DNA of 64,000 nt from Leptodontidium sp. MPI-SDFR-AT-0119 (Eukaryota > Ascomycota > Leotiomycetes > Helotiales > Leptodontidiaceae). The stretch is taken from positions 930,001 to 994,000 of the forward strand of contig JAHLEZ010000009.1 of assembly GCA_020726505.1 (NCBI GenBank), in the 5' to 3' direction. Shown piece by piece: positions 1 through 11,465 of this stretch (the stretch's first letter is position 1; the number at the start of each line of letters is the position of its first letter). The notes below the pieces were generated by a model. The model worked only from the letters and a program-made list of their open reading frames with translations, had not been told where the DNA came from and did not search any database. The position numbers and the translations under genes are program-made.

Positions 1-2048
1 AATGTGCTTACTTCTCGTCTACTTAGAAGTTTAGATCTTTGCACTTATCTTTATTGAGGAGAAAGTCGCGAAATGAAGGGTAGTGGAGGCGGATAGGGCA
101 AGTTTAGTCCTTTAGGATATCTAAGATAGAGTGTAGGCCTAATAGGGCTAAGTTGACATCTTCCTTCGTAATATAGAGTATCTTACTTAATAAGTGTGTA
201 AGAAGGGGCGAGAAATGAATAACTGTACTTCTAAGGACCTGTTGTAGTATTTAATATAATTCTCCTTTTTCCTTGTCCGTGTATTCTAGACTAATAAATT
301 ACTAGAGAATAGTAGTATAGATCTTGTTGAGGCGCTTCTCTAGCTCTATAATAGCGCTATTATTACTGTGAAGGATCGTATTAAGTCGTTTCGCTGTATA
401 TCCTTTTCTCTCACGAATATATCGACAGGCGGTTGTAGCTTAAATAAATAGTCTACTCGTATTGTAGGCTATATATATAATGACTTCCTTGCCCGGCTAG
501 CTATTGTGTAACTAGAGTTCTTGTCTGATAAGTCTTAGATTATATTCTAGGAAGAGAGAGATGTCGTGGTTAACAATCGCCGGTGATATACTATAGAGAA
601 TAAAGTCTTAATACTCTGTGTCTAGTATCTGACTGAGCTTATATTAGATTAGAATCTTAGGTCTACTTATAAGAAAAATTCGTAATTAGACTCTTCGTAA
701 TAATCGCGCTTTAGCTAAAAGCTACAGAATTATCCGAATATCATTATCGCCGTCGTACTTATCGAGCGCATTAATAATAACGACGTACAAGGAACGACGA
801 TTATTGCCATTTAATTTCGATAAGGGACAGAGAACGAGATATTCTTATTAGTCTCGTAGAGACTAGTTAATAATATCGCTATTATCTGTAATAGTGTCGC
901 AAATGTGCTGATTTAGTAGGGGGATAGTGTTTATTAACTGTCTAGTAATACTTATAAAGAACTTACTAGCGTGGCTAATATCTCCACCGCCTCTCGAGAA
1001 GAAGAAGCTAGCTCCGAGCGACGTCTCCTCGAAGCATCTGCGAGTGATAGTACGGGCGATTGTCGATTTCCTAGTACTAATTAAGCCACTAAGCCAGTAG
1101 ATACACCACTTATCTTCGCTATTTACTCAATTGTATATCTCCTTAAGAAGGCTAACTCGGGTATTTGGGAGGTAAGTGGGCGAATCTTATTTTATATATA
1201 AATTAAATAGTACTTTAACTATGTACGGTAAGTGATGAAGTAAGTCTGAATCGAGTCCTGACTTGCCCCTTAGCGCTAAGATCATTAATAAAAGGAGAAA
1301 TATTAGAAGGAATAATTAGCTTACCTTTTGAATGTTTATTAATTATCTCTCGAAGTCGTTCTATTGTGTGCTCTTTCCCTTCGTTATAAATAAGTGGTAT
1401 ATAAATATCAAAAATACCGAGTAATAAGTATATTTAGTCTTCTTCGCGAGTAGTCTCACGTCTTTCTGCCTATGATATTCTCGAACTAATACTAAAATTA
1501 GACAATGGCCTTCCCTGAAGAGCTTTGGCAGGAAGGCGAGCTATCTCGTAGATATGTCCTTCTAGAGTTGACTTGTCGCTTAATAGCGCCCCTTCCTCCG
1601 AAAAGAATTCGACTGATGTTAGAGTAATAAGCTCTTAAAGCGTCTAGCCTCGAGTGAACTATTTGCTTATTCGAAATACTGCTTCCTAAGCTAGGTCGTC
1701 ACTATTAATAATAGGCCTGGACACATCTGACAGATAGACGTAGTATTTAGTCGACTCACGGTACTAACGAAACATAGAGTTAATAGCCTCCGTGAGCTCG
1801 GCGCTACTCGATTTGTTAATATAATATATGTCTACTTAAAAGTATTATAAGCCGTCACGCCTCGCCTATTCTTTACAGAATCGGATCTTCTTATAGCTAG
1901 CCTTCGTTCTATAGGTTCTTTTTTGTAGATCTTTAAAGGTAACTTCCTTTATTCCCTATGTATATAAAAGTATAGTATATTTCTGCAGAATCTTATCGGC
2001 GAACGTGGTTAGGCTAAGATCGCCGTCGTTGTATTAAAGTAGGCGTAT
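1..2048 (-). pseudogene. HET-NACHT (HET-E/D/R-like) NLR, copy A, C-terminus beyond window edge
   Basis: Fossil of a fungal STAND/NLR incompatibility receptor. On the minus strand a HET domain begins at a start codon mutated ATG to ATA (2046-2048). YAILSHTWG-type block 1 reads YTILLYT*G near 1970. The core block (IYYINKSSSAELTEAINSM) is near 1780-1835. A NACHT P-loop GLISTRKSTIAR (ancestral GLAGTGKSTIAR) lies at about 1052-1087, followed by GASFFFSRGGGDISHASKF (about 964-1020) and LFI*ATTACRYIRE (about 405-445). PSFRDFLLNKDKC is at about 38-76. The WD40 part lies left of the window. In the known HET-E/HET-D/HET-R family, WD repeats sense an allelic partner and the HET domain triggers cell death. 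Stops are CAG/CAA/TGG-derived, so RIP killed it. It has a paralogue at 45664-48854. Confidence 0.9.
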
Positions 2049-3272
2049 TATTTAACCAGGATTCGAGGCGCGGTAAGAGAAGAGGATTATTAGTAAATAT
2101 TAAGTCACTAAATCGGGATATATACGAAGTGGTTATTAAGTTATAAGAGAATATTAGATTAAATACTAGCGGTCAAATCGACTCAGCTGAACGCAGCCTC
2201 GCGGGAATAGTGTATTGTTCGTTTATCGCCGCAAGCGTGTGTACAAAGCCAGCCACGCGCTAGGGATTTACTACAGAAGCCTATAATTAGCTATCTACGT
2301 TACTTAACCTTTATGTTATAGTTAGGCTATAACGTATTGTCGCTAATATATACTAGTAAGTTAGAGACCTGCGGCGCTAGGAGTAGAAGCACTTATAGTG
2401 AAGGACAAGCCACCCTTTCTCGGCAATTTTAGATTAAGGCCTTAAAGTATAAGTTACCCCTTACGAGATATATTAGAACTATTAAAGTAGAAAGAATAAC
2501 TACTCAGGATTATTCTATTATTTTAAGTCAATATAATATTAATAAAGTCAAGTAGCGGAAGTAATAGTCTTAACGAAGATATTTAAGGCACTAGCTATTT
2601 ACGTAGTTTCTAGTAGTTATAGAGAGTAAATACAAGCCAAACTTCAAGTCGAACTCTTAGCTGTACCTACACGAGACGGCTGTGTAGCGCGCAGACGCAC
2701 GGAAACACACACACACATAGAGATAAGCAAGACATCGCGAGCTAGCGAGGGAGTAGAGAGTTGAAATAGTACTACGTCAAGTAATAAGCAAGCGAAATAT
2801 TCTTTCGTTTTATTTGCGAGATTGTTACGTTTATTAGCGGAATTAACTCATAGTAGGCATGCTGGTTTCTAATGTAGGTTCTTATAGCTCTAATTATAAA
2901 GAAAGGTATTATTACTTACTTACTCGCAACCACGGATTATACTTGTACCTCTAATATAATATAATAACATCTGATTTTTCAAGACGGCCGTAGTGCTTAG
3001 TCCCGCCTACAGCGCTACAACTAGTAGGAGGTAGAACACTCCTCGAGACGCAGCTGCGAACTGTGTCAAAGATTTGAGTTAAGAGTTTGGCTTCGACATA
3101 ACGACTACTTATTAATAACTTATAGGTAAACTAAAACTTTATCTTCTTTTATTGCGCCGAGAATGTTACGAATATTAAGATTACTTATATCCGATTTCCT
3201 ACCTTAATAAAACCAAATCCGAACTAAAGGATGTGAGAATAATACTGTACTCTATTCTTTTATATAATAGTC
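2049..3272. other. Region 5' of NLR A, no gene recognised
   Basis: AT-rich, RIP-type sequence. Around 2180-2270 it resembles 49040-49130 (upstream of NLR copy B), so at least this part belongs to the duplicated segment. A short CA run lies near 2705-2717, and 2690-2800 keeps some CA/TG. Nothing else could be assigned. Confidence 0.5.
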
Positions 3273-5099
3273 TCATATTATCCGCGTAACTAGTGCCCTC
3301 TATACTGGCGCCTCGATCGTCCGCGTCACTTCTAGCTCTAGCTTTAGCTCCGACTCTGCTGCCTCTTATATAGTAGTTTTACGCTTCCGATTACGTTTTT
3401 CCCTGCCGCTCGTAAACTCTTTTGTAACACGCGCTACTTTTAGCTTTAGCTTATACTCTGGCTTAAAATGTGGCTCACTTACTTTAAGCGTAACACTCTT
3501 ATACTTCCGACTACGTTTTCCTTTCTCTTTAATAATATCTTTCGTAGCACGCGCGGCTCGTGCCACCTTAATATTCTTAAAGTTTATTACCTTTGCCTTC
3601 CCTAGGACGAGTGACTTAATTGATCGGCGAACTTTAACTTCGTTATTTATTTTAGTTAATATATAATTCCGATTGTCGAGAAGGGCACATTTAGTACTAA
3701 GGAAGGCCGTTTCGTTAAAGGTTACTTAGGCGGCATAAGTAAGTTTCTGTACGTGCCACTCTAGGCGCTATATACTCGCTTAGTTTAATGTATATATATT
3801 ATATTTAATAAGATTTTATAGCGATACTAGACTACTTACTAACACTAGTGTCATAGGCGTTAGTGGCACGTCGTCTTGACGCGTTAGTACGCCGTCTTGA
3901 TAACGGGCACCTACTTCTTTCTTGTCAGTCGTCGAAACAGTTAATTAGTCGGGCGGCTTCGGTGTTACTTTAAGGACTCTATTTAGGTTAAATAAAAATA
4001 AACTATAAGCCGCCTACTTAGTTATAATATTCCTCTTCGTAAAGGCTTTTTCTTTAGTATAACTATAAAGAGAAGTAAAGTACTACTTGCTGACTGTGTT
4101 CGTACTTCCGTGAAATAGCCTTTTAGCCTCCTCGCGGTAGACGTCCTTCAGGCGAGGAAATACAGTAATATTATAGGGCTATAGCTTGTGGGAGGTGTAA
4201 GAGGGGAGGCGACATAGGATAATACTGTTCTCGAAACAGAACTCTAAGGCTTTAAGTGTTTCGTACGTGCCGAAGCCGTCACAGATCAGTACTTATAGCT
4301 TTTAATTAGCCTGTTCTCTAGTTTAGGGTTTAAACACGCGCTTAAGTCACTTTAAGTTAATCTTGGAGTTAGTATACCCTGAGTCAGAGATCGTATATTA
4401 TTATCTAGGAGTAGGGAAGGTAGTCTAATTACTTCGATAGGTACTGGCTGGCTAAATTATTATAGGTAATAAAGACTTACCGTTCGCACTGATGTACTCG
4501 ATGGCGGTAACAGTTGTGCGCTTGACGATCGCGCTTCTATAGTCTCGCGGATCGTCCTGACTTAAAAGAACCTTGACAGACCCAAGTATTAATAGTATAA
4601 CTCCCGTCTCGTCCATGTTGTAGACGTTCTCTACGAGAATAGCCGGATCTTCTAGTACCTTTCCGATCACCTCAAACTAATGTGTTATCTTATTATAGAT
4701 GTTATTCTCGTGGCGTTCTTAGGCTATTGCCCTCACTCGTCGTGATTTAAGGGCCGGATGACGCTTCTAGAAGGCCTGAGCCTAGTTCTTGTTCGGAGGC
4801 TTTGTCGCTTTCGTCTTGAGACGTCGACGGGCGATGCTGAAGGCGAGGGACGGTAGGAACTTGATTCGCACAGGATTTCCCAAGTCAGCCATTAGCTTCA
4901 AATACTTTTCGAGGGCATTTTCCTCTGGTGGAGTGAGATATTATTGGCCTTGGGCCTTCTCTTCTCTCGAGGGCCGTCCTTGATCGCAATAATAAAAGGT
5001 AGCTAGAGGGACTCCACTACGTTTGGACGTGGTATCGTATGTTCGAGGCTCTCCCGGCAGGGAGGCCTCTATAAGGGCTCTACTAGCGCGGTCGCTCAT
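3273..5099 (-). pseudogene. Fot1/pogo-type (Tc1/mariner superfamily) DDE transposase
   Basis: The minus-strand frame starts at ATG 5097-5099 with MSDRASRALIEASLPGEP, the usual N-terminus of ascomycete Fot1/pogo transposases (HTH_psq/CENP-B-like DNA-binding part). ALKSRRVRAI and HENNIYNKITHW follow. The catalytic core shows ENVYNMDETGV (first Asp, near 4610-4640) and VLICDGFGTYE (second Asp, near 4270-4300), then LEFCFENSIILCRLPS and TSHKLxP. The C-terminus is a basic tail (GREKRNRKRK near 3390-3420) and the first stop without a Gln/Trp explanation is at 3273-3275. About 608 codons, as expected for the family. Several RIP stops make it dead. Terminal repeats could not be placed with confidence. 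The 5' end of a second copy is at 49185-49223. Confidence 0.88.
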
Positions 5100-5358
5100 A
5101 CGGCATTACTTACGTACCTTATATAAAAATAGAGATGAGATTTGGAACTAGGTGGCGGATTGAGTAGTAACGTCGTGATGGAATTAGACACGTGGTCTAT
5201 AATAGAATCTTCTAGAAGAACGCTACACTATATAGTTTATCACGTGACATATAAAATATAATACTAAATACAACTAGCGTGACCTTAAATATAGAAATAC
5301 ACAGTTCCGGTATATCCGTCTTCGCTTATTAAGATGCGATATTTGTGTACGAAAGGTA

Positions 5359-5516
5359 CGGAAGGGGGTCTCAGGTGGGTCTCGCCCACCGTTGTAAGGC
5401 AGTAAGGTTATTCTTCCAATCAACAGTCTAATATTCTAGAATTTTCTCCATAAATCTCCTCAAACGTTATAGTAAAATACTAGGGGTGGGCGAGACCCAC
5501 TTGAAACCCCCTTTCG
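5359..5516. mobile_element. 158-bp MITE with 32-bp TIRs and TA target duplication
   Basis: Left terminus (5359-5390, CGGAAGGGGGTCTCAGGTGG then GTCTCGCCCACC) is an almost perfect inverted copy of the right terminus (5485-5516). Both ends are flanked by TA (5357-5358, 5517-5518), the Tc1/mariner/pogo signature. It has no coding capacity. The paralogous locus near 49730 lacks it and shows the uninterrupted flank, which supports a real insertion. The mobilising transposase is unknown; the nearby pogo family is a candidate only by target site. Confidence 0.88.
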
Positions 5517-5649
5517 TACCATCCATTTAGTCCGGATAAATCCGGCAGATATATTTCCTCGTGCTCTGTGTTTTCAAACTTTAGAAATTCATTTAAATTT
5601 AGTAGGAGCTCTATAGTACCGTCTTAAATTCCAAGAACAGGTTAATAAG

Positions 5650-5900
5650 CGTAATAAAGTAGGGGGCAACAGCTATAACAATTTCCGAAACTCTTAACAC
5701 AGTAATTAACAGTATAGTCAAACTACGAAATTTTTCTATCTACGAATGAAGACGTTATAAAGAAATAGCTAAAGAATAGTAACGAACGAATTATAACTTT
5801 ATTAATAAATGTGGTAGGAATTTAAGACCTCTAAGCCATGAAGTATTTTCGGCACACTGGGTTTTTCGTTACGCACAGATAGACGTTATTACTGTTGAAG
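5650..5900. repeat. Outer part of segmental duplication (copy at about 49880-50115)
   Basis: This stretch (for example ATAAAGAAATAGC near 5756 and TTTAAGACCTC near 5820) aligns by eye with 49890-50115, including the shared GACGTTATT near the end of both. Similarity fades after about 5900. It marks the right limit of a duplicated segment that also includes the NLR and the pogo 5' end. Confidence 0.6.
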
Positions 5901-6449
5901 TAGTTAGATGATGACCTAATGTATTCGAATTCCACGCTAACACTACTAGCGGTGAGTAACAGTGCTAGGGCTTTCTTTTATAAGATTCCAAAACCGAACA
6001 ATAACCGCGTTAACATTCTTTTGAAATATTAAACAAATAGCCCAAGAATAAAAGATATTATCTTTTATAATTTACTAACTTAATAAGCTTAATAAGATTA
6101 GCCTCCTTTTATCTTTCTTAAAATATCTTACTCTCTGTCCTTTTCTCTAACTTAGGCAGTTATTCGGCGACAAGGCTACAATAGTAATACTGTTATTAAG
6201 AAAACTTCTAATAATTTAGAAAAGAGTATTAATCTAAGGAATAGCGTCGGAATAATAAAGACTAAGGGTTTCGGAGAATAAGTTACTAAGTAGACTTATA
6301 TTTATTAATAAGGATGCTGAAAATTTCCTAGCTAGGATGTCTAGATTTATACCTTCTATAAAATCTTAGAATTAAAGAGAAATATCCAGTAAAAAGTCGT
6401 TATTAACGAGCTCGGCTTTTGTTACTTAGGCCATTTTATTATTAGATAA

Positions 6450-6730
6450 TGTGGGAGGGACGAGCCCCGGTCCACACAACAAGAGGGTAGCATGTAGCGA
6501 GCCACCGGAGGAGATTCTAGGCTCTGTAAATAACAGATCAATCAAATCTAAAGATATCACATATCTGGAGAGTACGAATCGGCGAAGGAGGGGAGGGAAA
6601 AGAGTTCTAATAAATAGAATATATCTGGTGTTGCGTTCTTGACGTTCTGTAGTCAAGTGTTGGCTCCTTATATGTGCGAAGGACCAGCGCAGTCATGTGA
6701 CAAAAGAAATCAGGGGCTGTCTCCACCACA
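6450..6730 (-). mobile_element. Solo LTR (281 bp), family 1, copy a
   Basis: Read on the minus strand it starts TGTGGTGGAGACAGCCCCTG and ends CTCCCACA (TG...CA). It is flanked by the 4-bp direct repeat ATAA (6446-6449 and 6731-6734). A near-identical inverted copy lies at 25406-25685. It contains a CATATAAGG TATA-like motif. Unlike its surroundings it keeps many CA and TG dinucleotides, so it escaped RIP or arrived later. No internal retroelement region adjoins it. The superfamily (Copia or Gypsy) is not determined. Confidence 0.85.
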
Positions 6731-7107
6731 ATAATTCTTAAGTAATAGTAAGTATAACACTTGTTACGTGTTAGAGAGCTGTCTCTACTGCGTTTGCTTA
6801 TGTAATTAAATCTAACTTATTGAGTATCGGGAAAGTATTGAAAAATTGCGTTATATAAACGATATCTTCGTTTAATTCGTTTACTAAGTTAGCGACGAAT
6901 TGCATTGTTTCGTCTCGACGTTGTGAAATAATAAGAGTAAGAGTAGTAAAAGCAAAAATAGCGAGAGTAAACACAAAAGAAAAACTAGTTGAGAATTACA
7001 TTTTAAATAGATTAATATAGAGAAAAGAGTATTAATATTAAGTTTAAACTTTTAGGAATAATTATATATCTGCTAGCTGTTATTATAAGGCTGGCGTTAT
7101 AACTGTA

Positions 7108-7298
7108 GGGGGCTTAGATTGGATACCTAGTAAAAGGGGGAGCCTCGAATGGTTCTAAATATAGAGATTATTTTACACCTTAAATAGTATTAGAATTTCC
7201 CTCTCTTAATTTAATAATAGAAATACAAGTGTTAATTAAAAAACAAATACGTAAACCTAAGTGGCTATTTTAGAATGGAGGTCCAAATTGGCTCCCCC
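7108..7298. mobile_element. Probable 191-bp MITE with TA target duplication
   Basis: Left end GGGGGCTTAGATTGGATACC and the reverse complement of the right end (GGGGGAGCCAATTTGGACCT) form an imperfect inverted pair of about 21 bp, both bordered by TA (7106-7107, 7299-7300). The interior is AT-rich and non-coding. The TIR match is weaker than in the 5359-5516 element. Confidence 0.55.
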
Positions 7299-8399
7299 TA
7301 ACTGACAGGGGCCGAAACGAGACCTCTTGATGAATATAGATTTAGTATAAGCAACAGCTAAAGTATATATATGTCAATATATTGTTTATACAATTAAGTT
7401 GACCCACGAGGACTAATGGAGCGTGAGATATTCTTTGGCTATAAAGGTTACTATATAACTTACTTCATCCTCTTGTATATCCCTGTCTAAGCGAGCGGGG
7501 CCGAAACTTTCAGAGTGAGTTTAAAAGGGAAGCTGATTTTGTTAGGATGTCATTCGCCACGCCGATCGGACCTCCAGTCGAGGCAATCACTAATTCGGGT
7601 TAGTGCAGAACAACCGCTTTACAGGTGTCACTTAGTCGAGCCTAATTGTCACGAACAACTTCAAAAAAGTAGCGAATCGTTCATAGTTAGCTACTTCTAT
7701 TTTTAGTATGCCGGCTATACGAAATATAATAGGTCTTAGAGGCAGTGGATTTTGGAGCTCTTTCGATCTAAACGACAATAGACTAGTGGCAAAAGCTCCG
7801 AAGGAGGAGGTATATTAGTGGTTCGTAGCGGGATACAAGTGAATAAAACAGAGTATAATCTCTAACAAGCACGTAGTTTTAATAGTCGGAGCCGGCCTAT
7901 AATATCTATTACGCCCACAGCGGGCCCGATCGCCTCCCTCCTAACGCACTTAACTTTAAAATTAATTTTTATTACCTTTACGATTGTTTAATATTTTTAC
8001 TTCGCGGCGTAATTTTTATTAATAAATAAGGGGTGATTATTAAACTTAACTACGTATATATTATTAAGGATGAGGAATAAATGGGACTTGGCGGAAACAC
8101 TTCTTTATTTATTATAAAAGAAGGAGAAATAAAGGCAATTTATACTAACTAAAAGAAGAGTAAGAGAAGTATTAAATAAAGAAGGAAGTTATAAAGAGAA
8201 AACAAAATAGGCCGTGGAATAAGGTATTAACTAGATTTCGCCGAGGGGAACTAGAAGTATAATAAGTGTAATGTGCGACATAATAAGCTTAGGGGGGAGG
8301 CCTTATCACGTCTCTTTTTACACTCGCAGATTCGTTTTCAAAAAATCTAAAATAGTATTATATCGATCTAACAGTTATTTAGCTTAAAGTATATAAACT
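7299..8399. other. No gene recognised; short less-mutated stretch at 7500-7710
   Basis: Mostly AT-rich RIP-type sequence. About 7500-7710 keeps more CA/TG than its surroundings and contains one short open frame with no recognisable domain. Around 7880-7960 it is locally GC-richer. Nothing can be assigned. Confidence 0.4.
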
Positions 8400-9120
8400 A
8401 TAGCTAATTAGTAGTTAGTTTATAATAGAGATACTCCATTTACTTTCTAAGGCACAAAAGGACTATAGGGTTATAACAGAGCTATTACTAACTGTATATC
8501 TACTAACGAGTGACATTTATCTCGTACTTCGTCTACTTTATCCTCCATCCCTTTATATCTCAGATACTCTGTTAATATATCCCCTAGTATATAAGAAAAG
8601 AAGACGCGACTATTTATTCTTACCCCCTTAGGCTTCCTGGAGGACTCTCTATCTACTGATCGATGGTGGTCGCCTCTCTTACGCTTCTAAATCGTTAATA
8701 GTGCGGTTATATTAATCCGGGACTAATTAAAAGGCTCGCGTAGGCGCCTAAGATAAGAACAGCGTCATAGGTTTACTTATTAAGGGCGCTAGTTACGTGC
8801 TTAATCACTCGTTCCTTTAGTAAGGTCAGTGATTTAAACTTAATTTGTACTACCTTAGGTGTAGCGCCTTGAATTTTAATTAGTAATACTTAAAGAGCGA
8901 AGGGATTTATAGTAAGGGCTAATAATAGCTTAGCCTTAATAAATCGAGTGCTAGGAGCTCTAGTATAAGTATCTTTAACTATAGTTAAGGCGTTAGAGGA
9001 GTAAATGGATAGTAAGAAGCGAGGAGATTTTATGTGTTAAGAGTAAGATAAAGACATTAGTCTAAAGCCGGGAGTGTTAAGTGTAGGCTAAGAGCGAAGT
9101 TAAGAGAGGTAGAGATCCGA
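8400..9120 (-). pseudogene. Unidentified degraded coding tract
   Basis: On the minus strand from about 9080 a frame runs through RIP-type stops with normal protein character: FRLMSLSYS, TRAPSTRFIKAKLLLALTIN, IQGATPKVVQIKFKSLTLL, ISPGLI*PHY, SVREATTIDQ. It then shifts frame near 8620 to RVFFSYILGDILTEYLRY, KVDEVRDKCHSLVDIQLVIA and PYSPFVP*KVNGVSLL. The shift could be an intron (GTAAGA near 8620) or an indel. No domain was recognised. It has strong coding character but an unknown function. Confidence 0.45.
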
Positions 9121-11245
9121 ACGAGCATAGTCACGGACATTTATAGACTTCTGGAGGCGTTACTTAAAGTAGTATTTATAAAAGACTACTAAGTAAAGTA
9201 AGATCGTGATACACTCGAGAACAACTTTAATAAGGCAGTACACTAAGGACTAAGACTAAAATAATATTAAAAACTATATTAAACTTAAGGGTAAGTAAAC
9301 TTACTTATATTCTATAAACTAGTATATAATTGACTTTATTAGTAAAAACCTGCCGTCTCTTATTATTTATATATAACTATCCCTAGACGTCCTTGTTATT
9401 ATTGTCGTTCTTTGCGCTCTTAAAGAATACTAGTAGTAATACCTTATATAACGGTACTAAAAATAAAGAATACTATTACGAAGAGAGTATAATAAATAGT
9501 TACTTTCTTAGCACATCTATAGCCACCTCTTTAGTAATTCTAGAATATAATAAAATATAAAGTTAATAAGACATAAGATATCGAAAGAACGACCTTTTAT
9601 AACTAAGTTTTCGTGTTAATCGCCTAAGTAAGAAGGCTATTTCTTAGTAAAAGAGCCTTAGTTACGTTAAAGATTAAGAAAGTCATCGAAAGTATAAAGA
9701 GGACAATAAGACTGTAAATGAAATTCACCCCTTAAAAAAAAGAACTTTATTATCTAAACTCTTATTTTGATTTTCTATAAAATCGTTAGTTATATTATAT
9801 TATCTTAAAGTAGATTTTATTACGTATTAAGTTACTCGCCTGCTCCTTTTTAATCGTCTTCTTATTTTTCTTTAGTATCTACTTATCTCTAAAAATTAAA
9901 CCTTAAGAGTTATTAACCTTTTGCCCTAAGGTCCCTAGAACTTCTATAGTACTATTTAGAGGAGAATCTAGTATTAAGGGGACCTCGGCAGGTTACTGTG
10001 AAGGGTTATTAATATAAGTAAAGCTAATATTAAAAGGCTATACTTCTGTTATAAATAACTGCGTCTTCTTTATCCTCAGGGGGTCTATAAGCTGTGATCT
10101 GCCTTGTTTACTTACTTTTAAGTATGTTATTATAGCCTCCGCGAAGTGTAGTGTTCATAGGACTTTTAATAATTAATCTATTAGTTCTTTAACAAAATAA
10201 TCGGGTCGTTTCTTCGCGTACAGTACTAAAGCGGCGGTCAGTTACTTATATAACTAACTAATATAATCGTAGGAATAACTAACTATAGTAATATAAAAGA
10301 ATTGTTAATATATAAAAAGAAACGTCGCAACTGTAAGGTCAAAGACTACGACGAGGTGAGCTTTTAGTATAATAAAGACAATATGTTAAAGGTCGATTTA
10401 CGTATAAAGACTAGTTATTGTGGGAAGAAGAGACACAAGTCTATTAATTAATAAAGAAGTAGAGGGTTTTATAAATAACGAGCGCGCTAACACACTATTT
10501 AGTTCAAGATAAGTTTAGAGGCTACTATTGTGAATTAGTAAAAGTAGGAGATAAGGTAAAAAGATATAGCTAGCAAGTTAGTAGTACCTAAGGGTGGGTT
10601 ATTTTTAGCAGTAATAAGCAAGCTGGGGTGATCGAAGCACTAATAGGGCATCGGGAAGGGTGTTGCGAGCGAACAAGGACTCGAAATATATACTTCTGAA
10701 CTTATATAACTTAACTTAGTTACATGGCATGACTTTCAAGTAGCTAGAGTTCTTAAGAGCCTAATACGGCTCTTTTAGATTATTTCACTTAGCTAGTATT
10801 TAAGTTACTAACTCAGAGTAATAAATGATTACTCTGTGTTAAGATAAATATAATATATTAAGGAAGTTTTTAACTATTTAGAAACTAACCCCCTAACTAA
10901 TCTACTGCCTTAATTAGTTTTATAAATATTACTTCTTTTGTGTGTTATTTATACTAACTGTTTTAATAGTGTTCGTGATTTTTCGCCGGTTTATTATATT
11001 AAATCACAAGGAAGAGTGTAAATAATAGTTAAAGTTTTCTTTTTTATTAACTCTAGAAATCTTATAGTCGAGAGCAAAGAAAGGAAAAAATATTTTAGTT
11101 CTAATCTATAAATATTATTAAGAAATTAAATTCTAACTTTTAAAATACATTAACCTAGAATCTTAGAACTTACGCGCGAAGTCTATTACGGCCGATCGAG
11201 AGATAAGTAGAAGCTAAACCGGATCCTCCTAACCTCCTAGTATTA
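9121..11245. other. AT-rich RIP sequence, no gene recognised
   Basis: Long TA-rich stretch with scattered GC-richer patches (for example 9990-10240). No frame read through RIP stops gave a recognisable protein, and no terminal repeats were seen. Confidence 0.4.
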
Positions 11246-11340
11246 GGGGCCTCATTCGGCTCCGTTAGTCTTATAATACGAAAGGTACTATTTCGGCTCT
11301 AGTAACTTATAGTGGTATCCATCCGCCTTAGATAATAAAA

Positions 11341-11465
11341 GGTTGAGAGCAGAAACAAGGTGCAAAGATAATATATAAAGGCAAGGAGCGGGGATAAGGA
11401 GTAGAGATAGGGAGCAGAGACAAAGTGCAGAAACAGGGAGCAGAGGCAGGGTGCAGAGGCAGGGA
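11341..11465. repeat. 12-bp minisatellite, locus 1 (GGTGCAGAGACA-like)
   Basis: About ten imperfect tandem copies of a 12-mer close to GGTGCAGAGACA/GGAGCAGAGACA. Related arrays, some in the reverse orientation (CCTTGTCTTTGC), occur at 40031-40110, 42005-42088, 60572-60682 and 63474-63536. The Leu/Ser/Pro-rich minus-strand open frame across it is only the translated repeat. Confidence 0.8.
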
